Counted from the first letter of the stretch, positions 1 through 7,839 are shown. The stretch is 13,568 nucleotides of DNA from an uncultured Novosphingobium sp. (GCA_938005655.1 CALLNA010000273.1:1-13568), one strand, 5' to 3'. A program made the numbers and translations. The notes: generated from the sequence alone by a model not told the origin.

Positions 1-2426
1 CAGATGTCCCTGGCATATTCGCCGATGGTCCGGTCGGAAGAGAACCAGCCGACATTCGCGATGTTCCGGATGGCCTCGGCGCGCCAGGCGGGCTGGTCTT
101 CCCAGCGCCGGTCCACCTCTCGCTGGGCGGCCGCATAGGCATCGAAGTCGGCGGCGACCATGAACCAGTCATGGTCGTAGATCCCGCCCATCAGCGCCGC
201 ATAGCGCTGCGGATCGTCGGGGGAGAAGACGCCCGAGGCGATCGAATGCAGCGCCTGGCTCAATTCCCGCGACTCCTCGATCAATTCACGGGGGTTGTAG
301 CCGTTCGCGCGCTTTTCGGCGACTTCTTCCGCGGTCAGGCCGAAGATGAAGATGTTGTCGTCGCCGACGTGCTCCTTGATCTCGATGTTGGCCCCGTCGA
401 GCGTGCCGATCGTCAGGGCGCCGTTCAGCGCGAACTTCATGTTCCCGGTGCCCGAGGCCTCCATGCCCGCGGTCGAGATCTGCTCCGAGAGGTCGGCCGC
501 CGGGATGATCCGCTCGGCCAGGGAGACGTTGTAGTTCGGCACGAACACGACCTTGAGCAGGCCGCCGACCGAGGGATCGGAATTGACCCGCCGGGCGATG
601 TCGTTGGCGAGCTTGATGATCAGCTTGGCGTTGTGGTAGCTCGAAGCCGCCTTGCCGCCGAAGATCTTCACCCGCGGCACCCAGTCGCGCTCCGGATGGC
701 TGCGGATCTGGTCGTAGAGCGCAACGGTCTCGATCAGGTTGAGCAGTTGCCGCTTGTATTCGTGGATGCGCTTGATCTGGACGTCGAACAGGGCGTCGGG
801 ATCGAGCCGGACCCCGGTCAGCTCCTTGATATGCGCGGCGAGCGCGACCTTGTTGGCCCGCTTCACCTCGGCGATCCGCTCACCCAGGGCGGCGTCGCCG
901 GCCAGCGCGTTCAGGTCGGCGAGCCTTGCCGTGTCGTCGAGGAAGGCCGGGCCGATCGCATCCCTGATGACCGAGGTCAGCCCCGGATTGCACTGCTGGA
1001 GCCAGCGCCGCGGGGTAACGCCGTTGGTCTTGTTGTTGATCCTGTCGGGATAGAGCCGGTGCAGGTCCCTGAACACGGTGCCCTTCATCAGCTCGGTATG
1101 GAGCGCCGCCACGCCGTTGACGCTATGCGCGCCCGCGAAGGCCAGGTTGGCCATCCGCACGCGCCGCTCGCCCCCTTCGTCGATCAGCGAGATCGCCGCG
1201 ATCGCCGCATCGTCGAGCCCGGCCTTGCGCGCCTCGCGCAGGACGCGGCTGTTGATCGCGTAGATGATCTGCATGTGCCGGGGCAGCAGGCGCTCGAACA
1301 ACGGCAGCGGCCAGGATTCGAGCGCCTCGGGCAGGAGGGTATGGTTGGTATAGCCGATGGTCCGGCGGGTCACGTCCCAGGCCTCGTCGAACTCCAGTCC
1401 GTGGACGTCGACCATGAGCCGCATCAGTTCGGCCACGGCGACGGCGGGGTGGGTATCGTTGAGCTGGATCGCCGCCTTGTCCGGCAGGGTGCGCACGTCG
1501 CCGTTGTACTGGACGTGGCGGCGGACGATGTCCTGGATCGAGGCCGAGGTGAAGAAGTATTCCTGGCGAAGGCGCAGCTCCTGCCCCGCAGCATTGGAAT
1601 CGGCCGGATAGAGCACGCGCACCAGGCTGTCGGCCCGAACCTCGTTCTCCAGGGCGCCGACGTGGTCGCCGGCGTTGAAGGCGTCGAGGCGGATCGGATC
1701 GAGGGCGCTGGCGGTCCACAGGCGCAGGGTGTTCACCCGCCTGCCGCGCCAGCCGACGACCGGGGTGTCGACCGCCGACGCCTCGATCTCCTCGGCCGGC
1801 TTCCAGACCACGCCGCCATCGTCCTTGGCGCTCCCGACCGCGACCTCGCCCCCGAAGCCGATGCGGTAGGCGCTCTCGCGGCGGTCGAATTCCCAAGGGT
1901 TGCCGTGGGCCAGCCAGGTTTCCGGCAGCTCGACCTGCCAGCCATCGTCGATACGCTGGCGGAACATGCCGTTCACATAGCGGATGCCGTAGCCATAGGC
2001 CGGGATGTCGAGGCTGGCGAGGCTTTCCATGAAGCAGGCCGCGAGCCGGCCGAGGCCGCCGTTGCCGAGCGCGGCGTCGGGCTCCATCTCCTCCAGCGCG
2101 GCGAGATCGAGCCCATTGGCGCGCAGGGCCTGCTCCATCGCGCGGGTGAGGCCCATGTTGGACAGGGCATCGCGCAGCAGGCGGCCGATCAGGAACTCGA
2201 GGCTGAGATAATAGACCCGCTTGCCGCTCTCCGCGTAGGTCTTGCGGGTCGATTCCATCCAGCGATCGATCACCTCGTCGCGCAAGGCCAGGACCGCGGC
2301 GGTGTACCAGTCATGCGGCTTGGCGGCGCGTTCGTCCTTGCCGACGCGGTGGCGCAGGACGTCGATGATCCGGGCATCAAGGCCGACGGGGCCGGTCGCG
2401 GTCTCGCTTGTGGGATTGGCGGCCAA
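1..2426 (-). CDS. glgP: Glycogen/alpha-glucan phosphorylase, C-terminal tip cut by window edge
   Basis: Cytoplasmic PLP-dependent enzyme (GT35) that releases glucose-1-phosphate from glycogen and maltodextrin ends. The minus strand encodes 808 residues in the window; the family is usually about 810-830, so only a few C-terminal residues are missing (the last visible are SSDRTIGEYARDI). Landmarks: YYLSLEFLIGR near residues 72-82, GNGGLGRLAA near 121-130, NDTHPAVAVAEL in the middle, and the PLP site EASGTGNMKFALNG, whose Schiff-base lysine is about residue 664 (bases 437-435). The start is TTG at 2426-2424: it is the only ATG/GTG/TTG between the in-frame TGA at 2531-2529 and the conserved region, and a GGAG (2437-2434) lies 7 bases before it. 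The gene is transcribed divergently from an alpha-glucosidase. Identity is very secure; the TTG start is a strong inference. Confidence 0.96.
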   Translation of the reverse strand, partial: MAANPTSETATGPVGLDARIIDVLRHRVGKDERAAKPHDWYTAAVLALRDEVIDRWMESTRKTYAESGKRVYYLSLEFLIGRLLRDALSNMGLTRAMEQALRANGLDLAALEEMEPDAALGNGGLGRLAACFMESLASLDIPAYGYGIRYVNGMFRQRIDDGWQVELPETWLAHGNPWEFDRRESAYRIGFGGEVAVGSAKDDGGVVWKPAEEIEASAVDTPVVGWRGRRVNTLRLWTASALDPIRLDAFNAGDHVGALENEVRADSLVRVLYPADSNAAGQELRLRQEYFFTSASIQDIVRRHVQYNGDVRTLPDKAAIQLNDTHPAVAVAELMRLMVDVHGLEFDEAWDVTRRTIGYTNHTLLPEALESWPLPLFERLLPRHMQIIYAINSRVLREARKAGLDDAAIAAISLIDEGGERRVRMANLAFAGAHSVNGVAALHTELMKGTVFRDLHRLYPDRINNKTNGVTPRRWLQQCNPGLTSVIRDAIGPAFLDDTARLADLNALAGDAALGERIAEVKRANKVALAAHIKELTGVRLDPDALFDVQIKRIHEYKRQLLNLIETVALYDQIRSHPERDWVPRVKIFGGKAASSYHNAKLIIKLANDIARRVNSDPSVGGLLKVVFVPNYNVSLAERIIPAADLSEQISTAGMEASGTGNMKFALNGALTIGTLDGANIEIKEHVGDDNIFIFGLTAEEVAEKRANGYNPRELIEESRELSQALHSIASGVFSPDDPQRYAALMGGIYDHDWFMVAADFDAYAAAQREVDRRWEDQPAWRAEAIRNIANVGWFSSDRTIGEYARDI

Positions 2427-2629
2427 GGTGAAGCTCCACTTCCTGTCACAGGCCCGGCCGGCGCGCCGATCCAGGCCGAATTCTCGTCGGTCGCTCCTCT
2501 CCGGAGCCGCCTGCCGCGACTCCTTTCCTCATGCCTCCAGCCCCATGGCTAAGCCACAGCGGCCGGGTCCGGCAAGCCGATTGTGCGATGCAACATACAT
2601 TTGTCACGAGGGCGTGCTATCGTCGCGAC
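2427..2629. promoter_or_regulatory. Divergent intergenic region between glgP and the alpha-glucosidase
   Basis: This 203-base region must hold the promoters of both divergent alpha-glucan genes. It is AT-richer near 2580-2610, where TTGTGCGATGCAACATACAT and TTGTCA occur, but I find no -35/-10 pair with good spacing and no clear dyad. The GGAG for the glgP TTG start is at 2437-2434 on the minus strand. No copy of the CAT-N11-ATG motif seen in the central block is present here. Confidence 0.4.
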
Positions 2630-4213
2630 ATGACCACGACAGATGAAGCCCCCTGGTGGCGCGGCGCGGCGATCTACCAGATCTATCCGCGCAGCTTCCA
2701 GGACACCGACGGCGACGGCATCGGCGATCTTGCCGGGATCACCCGGCGGCTGGACTACGTCGCCTCGCTCGGAGTCGATGCGATCTGGATATCGCCGTTC
2801 TTCACCTCCCCGATGCGGGACTTCGGCTACGACGTGTCCGACTATTGCGACGTCGATCCGATCTTCGGGACGCTCGCCGATTTCGACGCACTGGTCGAAC
2901 GGGCCCATGCGCTGGGCCTCAAGGTGATCGTCGATCAGGTCTTTGCCCATACCTCCGACCTCCACCCCTGGTTCGCCGAGAGCCGCACGGGCGAGGAGGG
3001 CGACAAGGCCGACTGGTACGTCTGGGCCGACCCCAGGCCGGACGGAACGCCGCCGAACAACTGGCAATCGGTCTTCGGCGGCCCGGCCTGGACCTGGGAC
3101 GCGCGGCGGCGGCAGTATTACATGCATACCTTCCTGAAGGAGCAACCCCAGCTCAACGTGCACAATCCGCGGGTGCAGGATGCGCTGCTCGGCGTGGCGC
3201 GGTTCTGGCTGGAGCGCGGCGTGGATGGCTTCCGGCTCGATGCCCTCAACCATGCGATGCACGATCCGCAGTTGCGGGATAATCCCCCGGCTCCGGACAA
3301 CGGGCAGGTCCGGACGCGGCCGTTCGACTACCAGATTAAGCGGTTCAGCCAGTCGCATCCCGGCGTGGTCGATTTCATCGAACGCATCCGCGCCCTCTGC
3401 GACGAATATGGCGTGATCCACACCGTGGCCGAAGTCGGCGGGGACAATGCCGAGGCGGAAATGCGGGCCTATATCTCGGGCGATACGCGCCTCGACAGCG
3501 CCTACGGCTTCGACTTCCTCTATGCGCCGGACCTGACCCCGCAATTCGTCGAGCAGGCCCTGGCGCGATGGCCCGATGACACGGCATGGCCGACCTGGGC
3601 CTTCGAGAACCACGACGCTCCCCGGGCCCTGTCCCGCTGGTGCGGCCCGGCAGAGGCCGACCGTTTCGCCCGGTTCAAGCTCGCCCTGCTGATCGGCCTG
3701 CCCGGCAACATCATGATCTATCAGGGAGAGGAGCTGGGGCTCCGCCAGGACGAGATTCCCTTCGAATTGCTCCGCGACCCCGAGGCGATCGCCAATTGGC
3801 CGCTGACGCTGTCGCGGGACGGCGCCCGGACGCCCATGCCGTGGACTCCCTCGGGAGGGTTTACCACCGGCACGCCATGGCTTCCGCAGTTCGCGGACAA
3901 CCTCTCGCGTTCGATCGAGGCTCAGGCGGCCAGCGACGCGTCGCAACTCAACACCACGCGGCGGCTCCTGAAATTCCGCCGGGACACGCCCCCGCTGCGG
4001 CGCGGCCGGCTGACCCGCCTGTCCAGCGAGGGTCCGCTCCTGGTTTTCGGACGCGAATGGGCAAGCGACCTGATCCTGTGCCTGTTCAATTTCGCCGCGG
4101 ATGCAATCCCGGTTCCCGATCACCTATCCGGGAGGGTCGTTCTCAGCGTCAATGACGCGACCGAAACCGTTCTTGCAGGGCATTCAGCCCTTTTGCTCCG
4201 AATGGACAGCTAA
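2630..4213 (+). CDS. GH13 alpha-glucosidase
   Basis: A 527-residue glycoside hydrolase family 13 enzyme predicted to release glucose from the non-reducing ends of maltose or malto-oligosaccharides. No signal peptide is visible from the chosen ATG, so it is probably cytoplasmic. The N-terminus has WWRGAAIYQIYPRSF and the calcium-loop pattern DTDGDGIGDL (25-34). Conserved regions: DQVFAHTSD (102-110), FRLDALN with nucleophile D204, TVAEVGG with acid/base E268, and FENHD with transition-state stabiliser D329. The residue after the nucleophile is Ala, not the Val associated with alpha-1,6 (isomaltase) preference in this family, which suggests alpha-1,4 specificity. The open frame extends upstream to 2531, but those residues are not family-like, whereas MTTTDEAPWWRGAAIYQ fits the usual N-terminus. 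It is divergent from glgP, consistent with a shared role in glucan use. Confidence 0.93.
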   Translation: MTTTDEAPWWRGAAIYQIYPRSFQDTDGDGIGDLAGITRRLDYVASLGVDAIWISPFFTSPMRDFGYDVSDYCDVDPIFGTLADFDALVERAHALGLKVIVDQVFAHTSDLHPWFAESRTGEEGDKADWYVWADPRPDGTPPNNWQSVFGGPAWTWDARRRQYYMHTFLKEQPQLNVHNPRVQDALLGVARFWLERGVDGFRLDALNHAMHDPQLRDNPPAPDNGQVRTRPFDYQIKRFSQSHPGVVDFIERIRALCDEYGVIHTVAEVGGDNAEAEMRAYISGDTRLDSAYGFDFLYAPDLTPQFVEQALARWPDDTAWPTWAFENHDAPRALSRWCGPAEADRFARFKLALLIGLPGNIMIYQGEELGLRQDEIPFELLRDPEAIANWPLTLSRDGARTPMPWTPSGGFTTGTPWLPQFADNLSRSIEAQAASDASQLNTTRRLLKFRRDTPPLRRGRLTRLSSEGPLLVFGREWASDLILCLFNFAADAIPVPDHLSGRVVLSVNDATETVLAGHSALLLRMDS

Positions 4214-4494
4214 GCTCATCGAAGCGCGGACAAATCCATCCCAGCGATCCGAGTTGGCGGAGCGGTGATTTGGGAGGGGCAGCGGACATCATCCCCACCG
4301 CCGCGTCCCTCCGGACATGATCCGGGGCGACGAACGGAATGGGAAAGCCCGCTACCAGGTCGGCCCCGGTCATCACGCAAATCTATGCCATTCATTGCCA
4401 AGCTGCGTCTGCCCCTATGGCCCGACCTTCCCCATTATCGCGCCACGCATAGGTCGCTCGGACAGGGCGGCCTGGTTTTACGAGGGCGCGCGAT
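4214..4494. other. Intergenic leader of hydroxylase 1; no gene seen
   Basis: These 281 bases have no credible coding sequence; the short frames here are low-complexity and read through unrelated frames. Near 4271-4312 a GGAGGG / CCCTCC inverted pair encloses about 30 bases, and CCGGA-CATGA-TCCGG (4311-4325) is a 5-base-pair dyad. CATCACGCAAATCTATG (4371-4387) is one of four CAT-N11-ATG sites and is annotated separately. TTGCCA followed 15 bases later by TATGGC (about 4397-4423) is promoter-like but has a short spacer. There is no T-tract terminator after the alpha-glucosidase. Confidence 0.45.
4371..4387. promoter_or_regulatory. Candidate operator, CAT-N11-ATG site C
   Basis: CATCACGCAAATCTATG lies 107 bases before the ATG of hydroxylase 1. 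It matches the lysR-upstream site (6811-6827) at 12 of 17 positions, mainly CATC at the left end and ATCTATG at the right. Inside the outer CAT/ATG arms it is less symmetric than the other copies, so it is the weakest of the four and could be chance. Inference only. Confidence 0.3.
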
Positions 4495-5478
4495 ATGGCC
4501 GGAGTTCGGGTAGGAAAACGGGTGATAGGCGCTCAGTCGCCGGTGACTATAGGCTGGGAGAATATCCCCCGGGTGGAAGGCGGCCCGGTCAAGCAGTTCG
4601 TCTTCACCTGGTTTCAGCCTACGATGCTGTTCGCGCTGCTCGCATTCTGGTACTACGCGCCCAATTCCATCGCCAAGGCTTCGACCGCCATCGGCATCGG
4701 CATTGGTTTCAAGGTGCTGTTGCTGAGCCTCGAATGGGTGAACCCGCGCCACGAGAGTTGGCGCCTGACCTGGAAGGAGCTGACCACCGACCTGTTCTAC
4801 GTCGGGCTCGGCTACACGCTGCTCCGCATGGTCGACAGCTACATCGGCGACGGAGCCATGATCGAGGCCATCCAGCACGCCTTCGACTGGGAGAAGTTCT
4901 CCTGGTTCATGGGCCTGCCGCTGCTGGTGCAGGCGTTCCTGATCTCGTTCATTTTCGATTTCGGGCAATACTGGATGCATCGCGGGATGCACAACTGGTA
5001 TCCGCTGTGGCTGCCCCATTCAGTGCATCACTACATTACCCAATTGAACATCAACAAGGGTGCGGTCGGCAATCCCGTCGAGCTGTTCTTGATCGGCCTG
5101 GGGATCGGCGGATTCTTCGATTTCCTGCCGCGGGCAGCCCTCATGGCCGGCGCGCTGGGCATGGCGATCGGGACCTACCAGCACATCAACGTCCGCTTCA
5201 ATACGCCGCGCTGGTGGCGCTTCCTGTTCAACACGACCGAGCACCACAGCCTGCACCATTCGCGAGACTTCGAAGCCACCCGCAGCAACTATGCCGGGTC
5301 CTACATCTTCATCGACCGCATCTTCGGCACCTGCGTGGACGGCGAGGCGGAACTGCTGGGCCTGGAAGGCGGACGCCGGATGTCAATCCGCGAGCAAATG
5401 ACCTTTCCCTTCACCGAGGGCTGGAAGACGCTCAAGGAACGGCTCGGCCGGCCGGCCGTGGCGGTGCCGGCCGAATGA
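4495..5478 (+). CDS. Fatty acid hydroxylase / sterol desaturase superfamily membrane protein, copy 1
   Basis: A 327-residue integral membrane diiron oxygenase of the fatty acid hydroxylase/sterol desaturase superfamily, which inserts hydroxyls or double bonds into lipids, sterols or carotenoids. Hydrophobic segments lie near 35-56, 63-80, 138-157 and 196-228. The full histidine set is present: H162-x3-H166, H175-x2-H178-H179 and H251-x2-H254-H255 preceded by H250, plus H230 in YQHINVR. KGAVGNPVELFLI and DRIFGT are shared with copy 2 (8158-9048). The start is the first ATG of the frame with a modest GAGG before it; in-frame GTG codons near 4540 and 4572 are possible, and the first 30 residues do not look conserved. 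Its TGA overlaps an ATG of the next gene. The family is certain; the substrate is unknown. Confidence 0.9.
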   Translation: MAGVRVGKRVIGAQSPVTIGWENIPRVEGGPVKQFVFTWFQPTMLFALLAFWYYAPNSIAKASTAIGIGIGFKVLLLSLEWVNPRHESWRLTWKELTTDLFYVGLGYTLLRMVDSYIGDGAMIEAIQHAFDWEKFSWFMGLPLLVQAFLISFIFDFGQYWMHRGMHNWYPLWLPHSVHHYITQLNINKGAVGNPVELFLIGLGIGGFFDFLPRAALMAGALGMAIGTYQHINVRFNTPRWWRFLFNTTEHHSLHHSRDFEATRSNYAGSYIFIDRIFGTCVDGEAELLGLEGGRRMSIREQMTFPFTEGWKTLKERLGRPAVAVPAE

Positions 5479-5550
5479 CGGAACCACTCGGCCCCAGCAT
5501 CGCCGGCCGCGCCGGCCGCCGCGCAAGGCTCCAGCAAAGCGCTCTCGCGA

Positions 5551-5557
5551 AAGGAGG
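5551..5557 (+). promoter_or_regulatory. Strong Shine-Dalgarno deciding a GTG start
   Basis: AAGGAGG, part of AAAGGAGG, ends 4 bases before the GTG at 5562. No comparable site precedes the ATG at 5475 that overlaps the hydroxylase stop. This favours GTG as the start of the two-membrane-segment protein. Confidence 0.7.
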
Positions 5558-5561
5558 CGAC

Positions 5562-6176
5562 GTGAACTCGCGTTTCACCGACTGGATCTGGCATGTCAGC
5601 GGCAGCCTGGCGCTCACGCCCGGGCAATCGAGCGAGGAAGCCTTCGCTAGGCTGGACCCCCTGTTCCGCCAGGCCGGCACCAGCCACGAGCGGGCCGCGG
5701 ACACGCTGACTTTCCGCAAGAAGGACCAGGCGGCCCAGGACAAGATGTCCATTTTCGACGGCGGCGTCCTCCAGATCGAAAAAGGCGTGACCGGGCCCGT
5801 GCTGCGCTATCGCCTGACCAGCCGGGCCTTGCTGTTCTGCTTCCTGGCGCCGCTGCTGTTCCTCGCCTTCGCGCAATTTAACATCGCCTTGGGCAAGCTC
5901 GAGAAACCCTCGACCGAAGCTGCGGGCAAGGGGAACACATCGAAAAAGCCCGAAAAAAAGGACGTGGTTCTGCCGCAGAACCCGATAGACAAGGCGCTCG
6001 GCGCCCCCGCCCCTGAAAAGCCCAAGAAGGACGGCGCGGACAAGGAGAAGAAAAAGCACTCCCCCACGGCCGCCTATGTCTTCGCCGCGATCTTCGCCCT
6101 TCTCTATGTCATCGGGCGCATTCTCGAAGACAGGCTGGTGAAAGCGCTGTTCAGAAAGAGGTTGCTGAGCTCGTAA
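5562..6176 (+). CDS. Hypothetical membrane protein with two membrane segments and a Lys/Pro-rich linker
   Basis: I do not recognise a family. From the GTG start it has 204 residues: a soluble N-terminal part (1-85) with WIWHVSG and FRKKDQAAQDKMSIFDGG, a membrane segment near 88-109, a charged loop of about 55 residues rich in Lys, Pro and Glu (113-167), a second membrane segment near 169-187, and a basic tail ending FRKRLLSS. GTG at 5562 is chosen for its AAAGGAGG ribosome site. An ATG at 5475, overlapping the hydroxylase 1 stop as ATGA, would add 29 Arg/Ala/Gly-rich residues with no visible motif. It follows hydroxylase 1 on the same strand with an 83-base gap, so the two are probably co-transcribed. 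It may be a membrane partner of that enzyme, but nothing in the sequence proves this. Confidence 0.75.
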   Translation: MNSRFTDWIWHVSGSLALTPGQSSEEAFARLDPLFRQAGTSHERAADTLTFRKKDQAAQDKMSIFDGGVLQIEKGVTGPVLRYRLTSRALLFCFLAPLLFLAFAQFNIALGKLEKPSTEAAGKGNTSKKPEKKDVVLPQNPIDKALGAPAPEKPKKDGADKEKKKHSPTAAYVFAAIFALLYVIGRILEDRLVKALFRKRLLSS

Positions 6177-6272
6177 CGCCGCTCGATCCGCGCGCCGCTC
6201 ATTCGTGTCGCCGGCCGAACCGCATAGCCCGCCGCTGCAAGCAAAGGAGGAAAGACCGCTGATTGCCTGCGA

Positions 6273-6572
6273 TCAGACCGCCAGCAGCAGCTTGTCGCCG
6301 ACGCGGGGCGCGGCGGCCTGGAACGACGGCAGGGGATCGAACGTCTCGTCGAGTAGTTCGGCCGCGCCAAGCCCGGCGAGCTTGAATTGGCCGAGCTGGC
6401 GCTCGTCCTCGTCTCGCCAGCTCTTGCTGAGGTTCAAGGCGCCGATGAACAGGTCGCCGTGCCGCTCGAAGAGCAGGTGCGGCGCCAGGCGGACCTCCTT
6501 GCCGTTGTAGCGGGTGGCGACGACCTGCTGGCGCGCGATCGCTTCCATGAGCTTTAGCCGAATGTCTTCCAT
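6273..6572 (-). CDS. Small WYL-like single-domain protein
   Basis: A 99-residue soluble protein. The first half, LMEAIARQQVVATRYNGKEV followed by LAPHLLFERHGDLFIGAL, resembles the WYL core pattern (a helix, basic residues, xYNG, a Pro-His strand, then G-D-L-F-I in place of G-W-Y-L). WYL domains bind small ligands or nucleic acid and usually sit behind a helix-turn-helix, which is absent here. ATG at 6572 is chosen. An in-frame TTG at 6602 would add 10 residues, and neither start has a strong ribosome site. It is divergent from the LysR gene across 304 bases and convergent with the membrane-protein gene that ends at 6176. That it is a gene is likely; the WYL assignment is tentative, since it rests on pattern reading alone. 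Confidence 0.65.
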   Translation of the reverse strand: MEDIRLKLMEAIARQQVVATRYNGKEVRLAPHLLFERHGDLFIGALNLSKSWRDEDERQLGQFKLAGLGAAELLDETFDPLPSFQAAAPRVGDKLLLAV

Positions 6573-6755
6573 GAATGTCCCGTCCGTTAGGCCGTGTTCC
6601 AATTGGCGATCACCGCGCTTGGCGGAAAGCGGCCGACGCCTGCCCGATAGAATGCGGCATCACGCAGGCGGCGGTCGAGCGGAGAACACGCCCTGGCCTG
6701 CACGCGGAAAGCTGTCGAGCAGGAAGCGACGATTGGAGGCGGATCTCAGCCATCC

Positions 6756-6773
6756 CCTGGCCAATAGGCCAGG
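6756..6773. repeat. Perfect inverted repeat, 7-bp arms with a 4-base centre
   Basis: CCTGGCC-AATA-GGCCAGG lies 103 bases before the lysR start. It has no T-tract on either strand, so it is unlikely to be an intrinsic terminator. Its even-length centre gives T-N12-A, not the T-N11-A of LysR sites, so a different factor or an RNA hairpin is possible. Confidence 0.5.
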
Positions 6774-6809
6774 CCGGACATAACGGTAGACACCGCGATT
6801 CTATGTTTT

Positions 6810-6828
6810 TCATCGATCTGATCTATGA
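6810..6828. promoter_or_regulatory. Candidate LysR operator, CAT-N11-ATG site A
   Basis: TCATCGATCTGATCTATGA is a 19-base palindrome around the central T6819 with a single mismatched pair (C6814/T6824). It contains T-N11-A (T6813, A6825), the classical LysR-type operator geometry. It ends 48 bases before the lysR ATG, a typical place for autoregulation. The 17-base core matches the urcA promoter site (11084-11100) at 13 of 17 positions. The dyad is seen directly; the binding protein is inferred. Confidence 0.55.
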
Positions 6829-6876
6829 CCTGCCCGCAAACGAGTCGACGCGTCGGCTCGGCCAAGGAAACGCCAC

Positions 6877-7827
6877 ATGAGCGATCGGACGCCGTTGACC
6901 GACAAGCGCTTCGCCAGCCGGGTCGACTGGAACCTGATGCGGACCTTCGTCGACATCGTCCGCGCCGGCGGCATCGGCGCGGCGGCGCGCCAGCTCAATC
7001 GCCAGCAGCCCAGCATCAGCGCCGCGCTCAAGCGGCTCGAGGAGCATGTCGGCGCGACCTTGCTCCATCGCACCGCCACCGGCGTCGAGATGACCGCGGC
7101 GGGCAAGGCGATGATGGCCCTGTGCGAGGACATGCTGGAATCGGCCCGGATGATGCCGCACCAGATCGCCCAGGCGACCAAGCGGGTCGAAGGCATCGTC
7201 CGCATCCAGATCGTCTCGGGCCTCGTCTCGGCGGAATTCGACGAGGCGATCGCCAGCTTCCACCGGCGCAACCCGGCCATCCATATCGAGATCCGCGTCT
7301 CGCCCTGGCGCCAGGTGCTCGACGCGCTGGAGCGCGGCGAGGTGGAGATCGGCGTCGGCTACGACAGCAGCGTCCGCGGCAGCCTGATGTACGAGCCCAT
7401 GCTGATCGAGCGCCAGCAGCTCTACTGCCCGCGCAGCCATCCCATGTTCGGGCTCCGGGTGAGTCGGCTGGGAGAGCTCAAGGACGAAGGCTTCGTCCTC
7501 ACCGGCGAGGACGAGATCGAGCAGATCACCCACCTGCGCCGCCGTTACCGGCTGGGCACCAGGGTCAACGGGCTGGCCGAGGACATCAACGAGGCGCGGC
7601 GGCTGATCGTCCACGGCGTCGGCATCGGCTTCCTCCCGATCCTCGCCGCCGAGGACGAGGTGGCCAAGGGGAAGCTCTGGCCGATGCTCCACGCCGATTT
7701 CGAGCCGTCCTACGACATCTTCCTCCTCGCGCGATCGGAACCGGCGCGCGATACGGCCACCCAGTTGTTCTGGGACGAGGTGATCCGGCGGATTCGGGCG
7801 CAGCGCCGGTCGCAGCCCAGGTCATAG
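6877..7827 (+). CDS. LysR-type transcriptional regulator
   Basis: A 316-residue DNA-binding regulator of normal family length. The N-terminal winged helix-turn-helix spans about residues 18-77, with DWNLMRTFVDIVRAGGIGAA, the recognition region RQQPSISAALKRLEEHVGA, then LLHRT and the usual TAAG. The rest (about 100-305) is the periplasmic-binding-protein-like effector domain, with GEVEIGVGY and GVGIGFLP at typical positions. The ATG at 6877 has AAGGAAA 6-12 bases before it. It lies between two hydroxylase genes, divergent from the WYL-like gene and 330 bases before the hydroxylase 2/sulfotransferase operon. Palindromes with T-N11-A spacing sit both before it and just after its stop, suggesting self-control and control of the next operon. 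The ligand is unknown. Confidence 0.93.
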   Translation: MSDRTPLTDKRFASRVDWNLMRTFVDIVRAGGIGAAARQLNRQQPSISAALKRLEEHVGATLLHRTATGVEMTAAGKAMMALCEDMLESARMMPHQIAQATKRVEGIVRIQIVSGLVSAEFDEAIASFHRRNPAIHIEIRVSPWRQVLDALERGEVEIGVGYDSSVRGSLMYEPMLIERQQLYCPRSHPMFGLRVSRLGELKDEGFVLTGEDEIEQITHLRRRYRLGTRVNGLAEDINEARRLIVHGVGIGFLPILAAEDEVAKGKLWPMLHADFEPSYDIFLLARSEPARDTATQLFWDEVIRRIRAQRRSQPRS

Positions 7828-7839
7828 TCTGACACTATG
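7823..7839. promoter_or_regulatory. Candidate operator, CAT-N11-ATG site B overlapping the lysR stop
   Basis: CATAGT-CTGAC-ACTATG is a perfect 6-base-pair dyad with a 5-base centre and T-N11-A geometry (T7825, A7837). It overlaps the lysR TAG and begins the 330-base leader of the hydroxylase 2/sulfotransferase operon. It shares CAT, G and CTATG with site A. A short terminator stem is the alternative, but only CTTTC follows it. Confidence 0.45.

Larger units (their letters stand above)
6573..6876. other. Divergent intergenic region upstream of the LysR gene
   Basis: These 304 bases lie between the small WYL-like gene (minus) and the LysR gene (plus). No credible gene is present; short frames here lack ribosome sites and domain-like sequence. 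It contains a perfect stem, CCTGGCC-AATA-GGCCAGG (6756-6773), and a near-perfect 19-base palindrome (6810-6828), both annotated separately. The base composition becomes AT-richer from 6780 to 6830, as expected for a promoter, but no good -35/-10 pair is visible, which would fit a promoter that needs an activator. Confidence 0.5.

Noticed and set aside
171..2552. 793-residue open frame on the plus strand
   Set aside because: It lies antisense to glgP, has no domain-like sequence, and is rich in Asp/Arg/Gly/Val/His as expected from the complement of GC-rich codons. The minus strand carries an unmistakable phosphorylase.
3508..3524. CTTCGACTTCCTCTATG, 14 of 17 matches to the urcA operator-like site
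   Set aside because: It lies inside the alpha-glucosidase coding sequence (FDFLY), lacks the left CAT and has no symmetry. It also shows that the right half of the motif can arise from codons by chance.
2549..4123. 524-residue open frame on the minus strand
   Set aside because: It is antisense to the GH13 alpha-glucosidase, which has all catalytic motifs. This frame shows none.
4317..5474. Upstream extension of the two-membrane-segment protein frame
   Set aside because: It overlaps hydroxylase 1 in another frame and is Arg/His-rich with no motif. Only the portion from 5562 looks real.
6243..6250. AAAGGAGG on the plus strand, a perfect ribosome-site sequence
   Set aside because: No start codon with a plausible gene follows. 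The bases beyond it are antisense to the small WYL-like gene.
6780..6806. Possible promoter CGGACA with TTCTAT at about 18-base spacing before lysR
   Set aside because: Matches to the -35 and -10 consensus are too poor to call.
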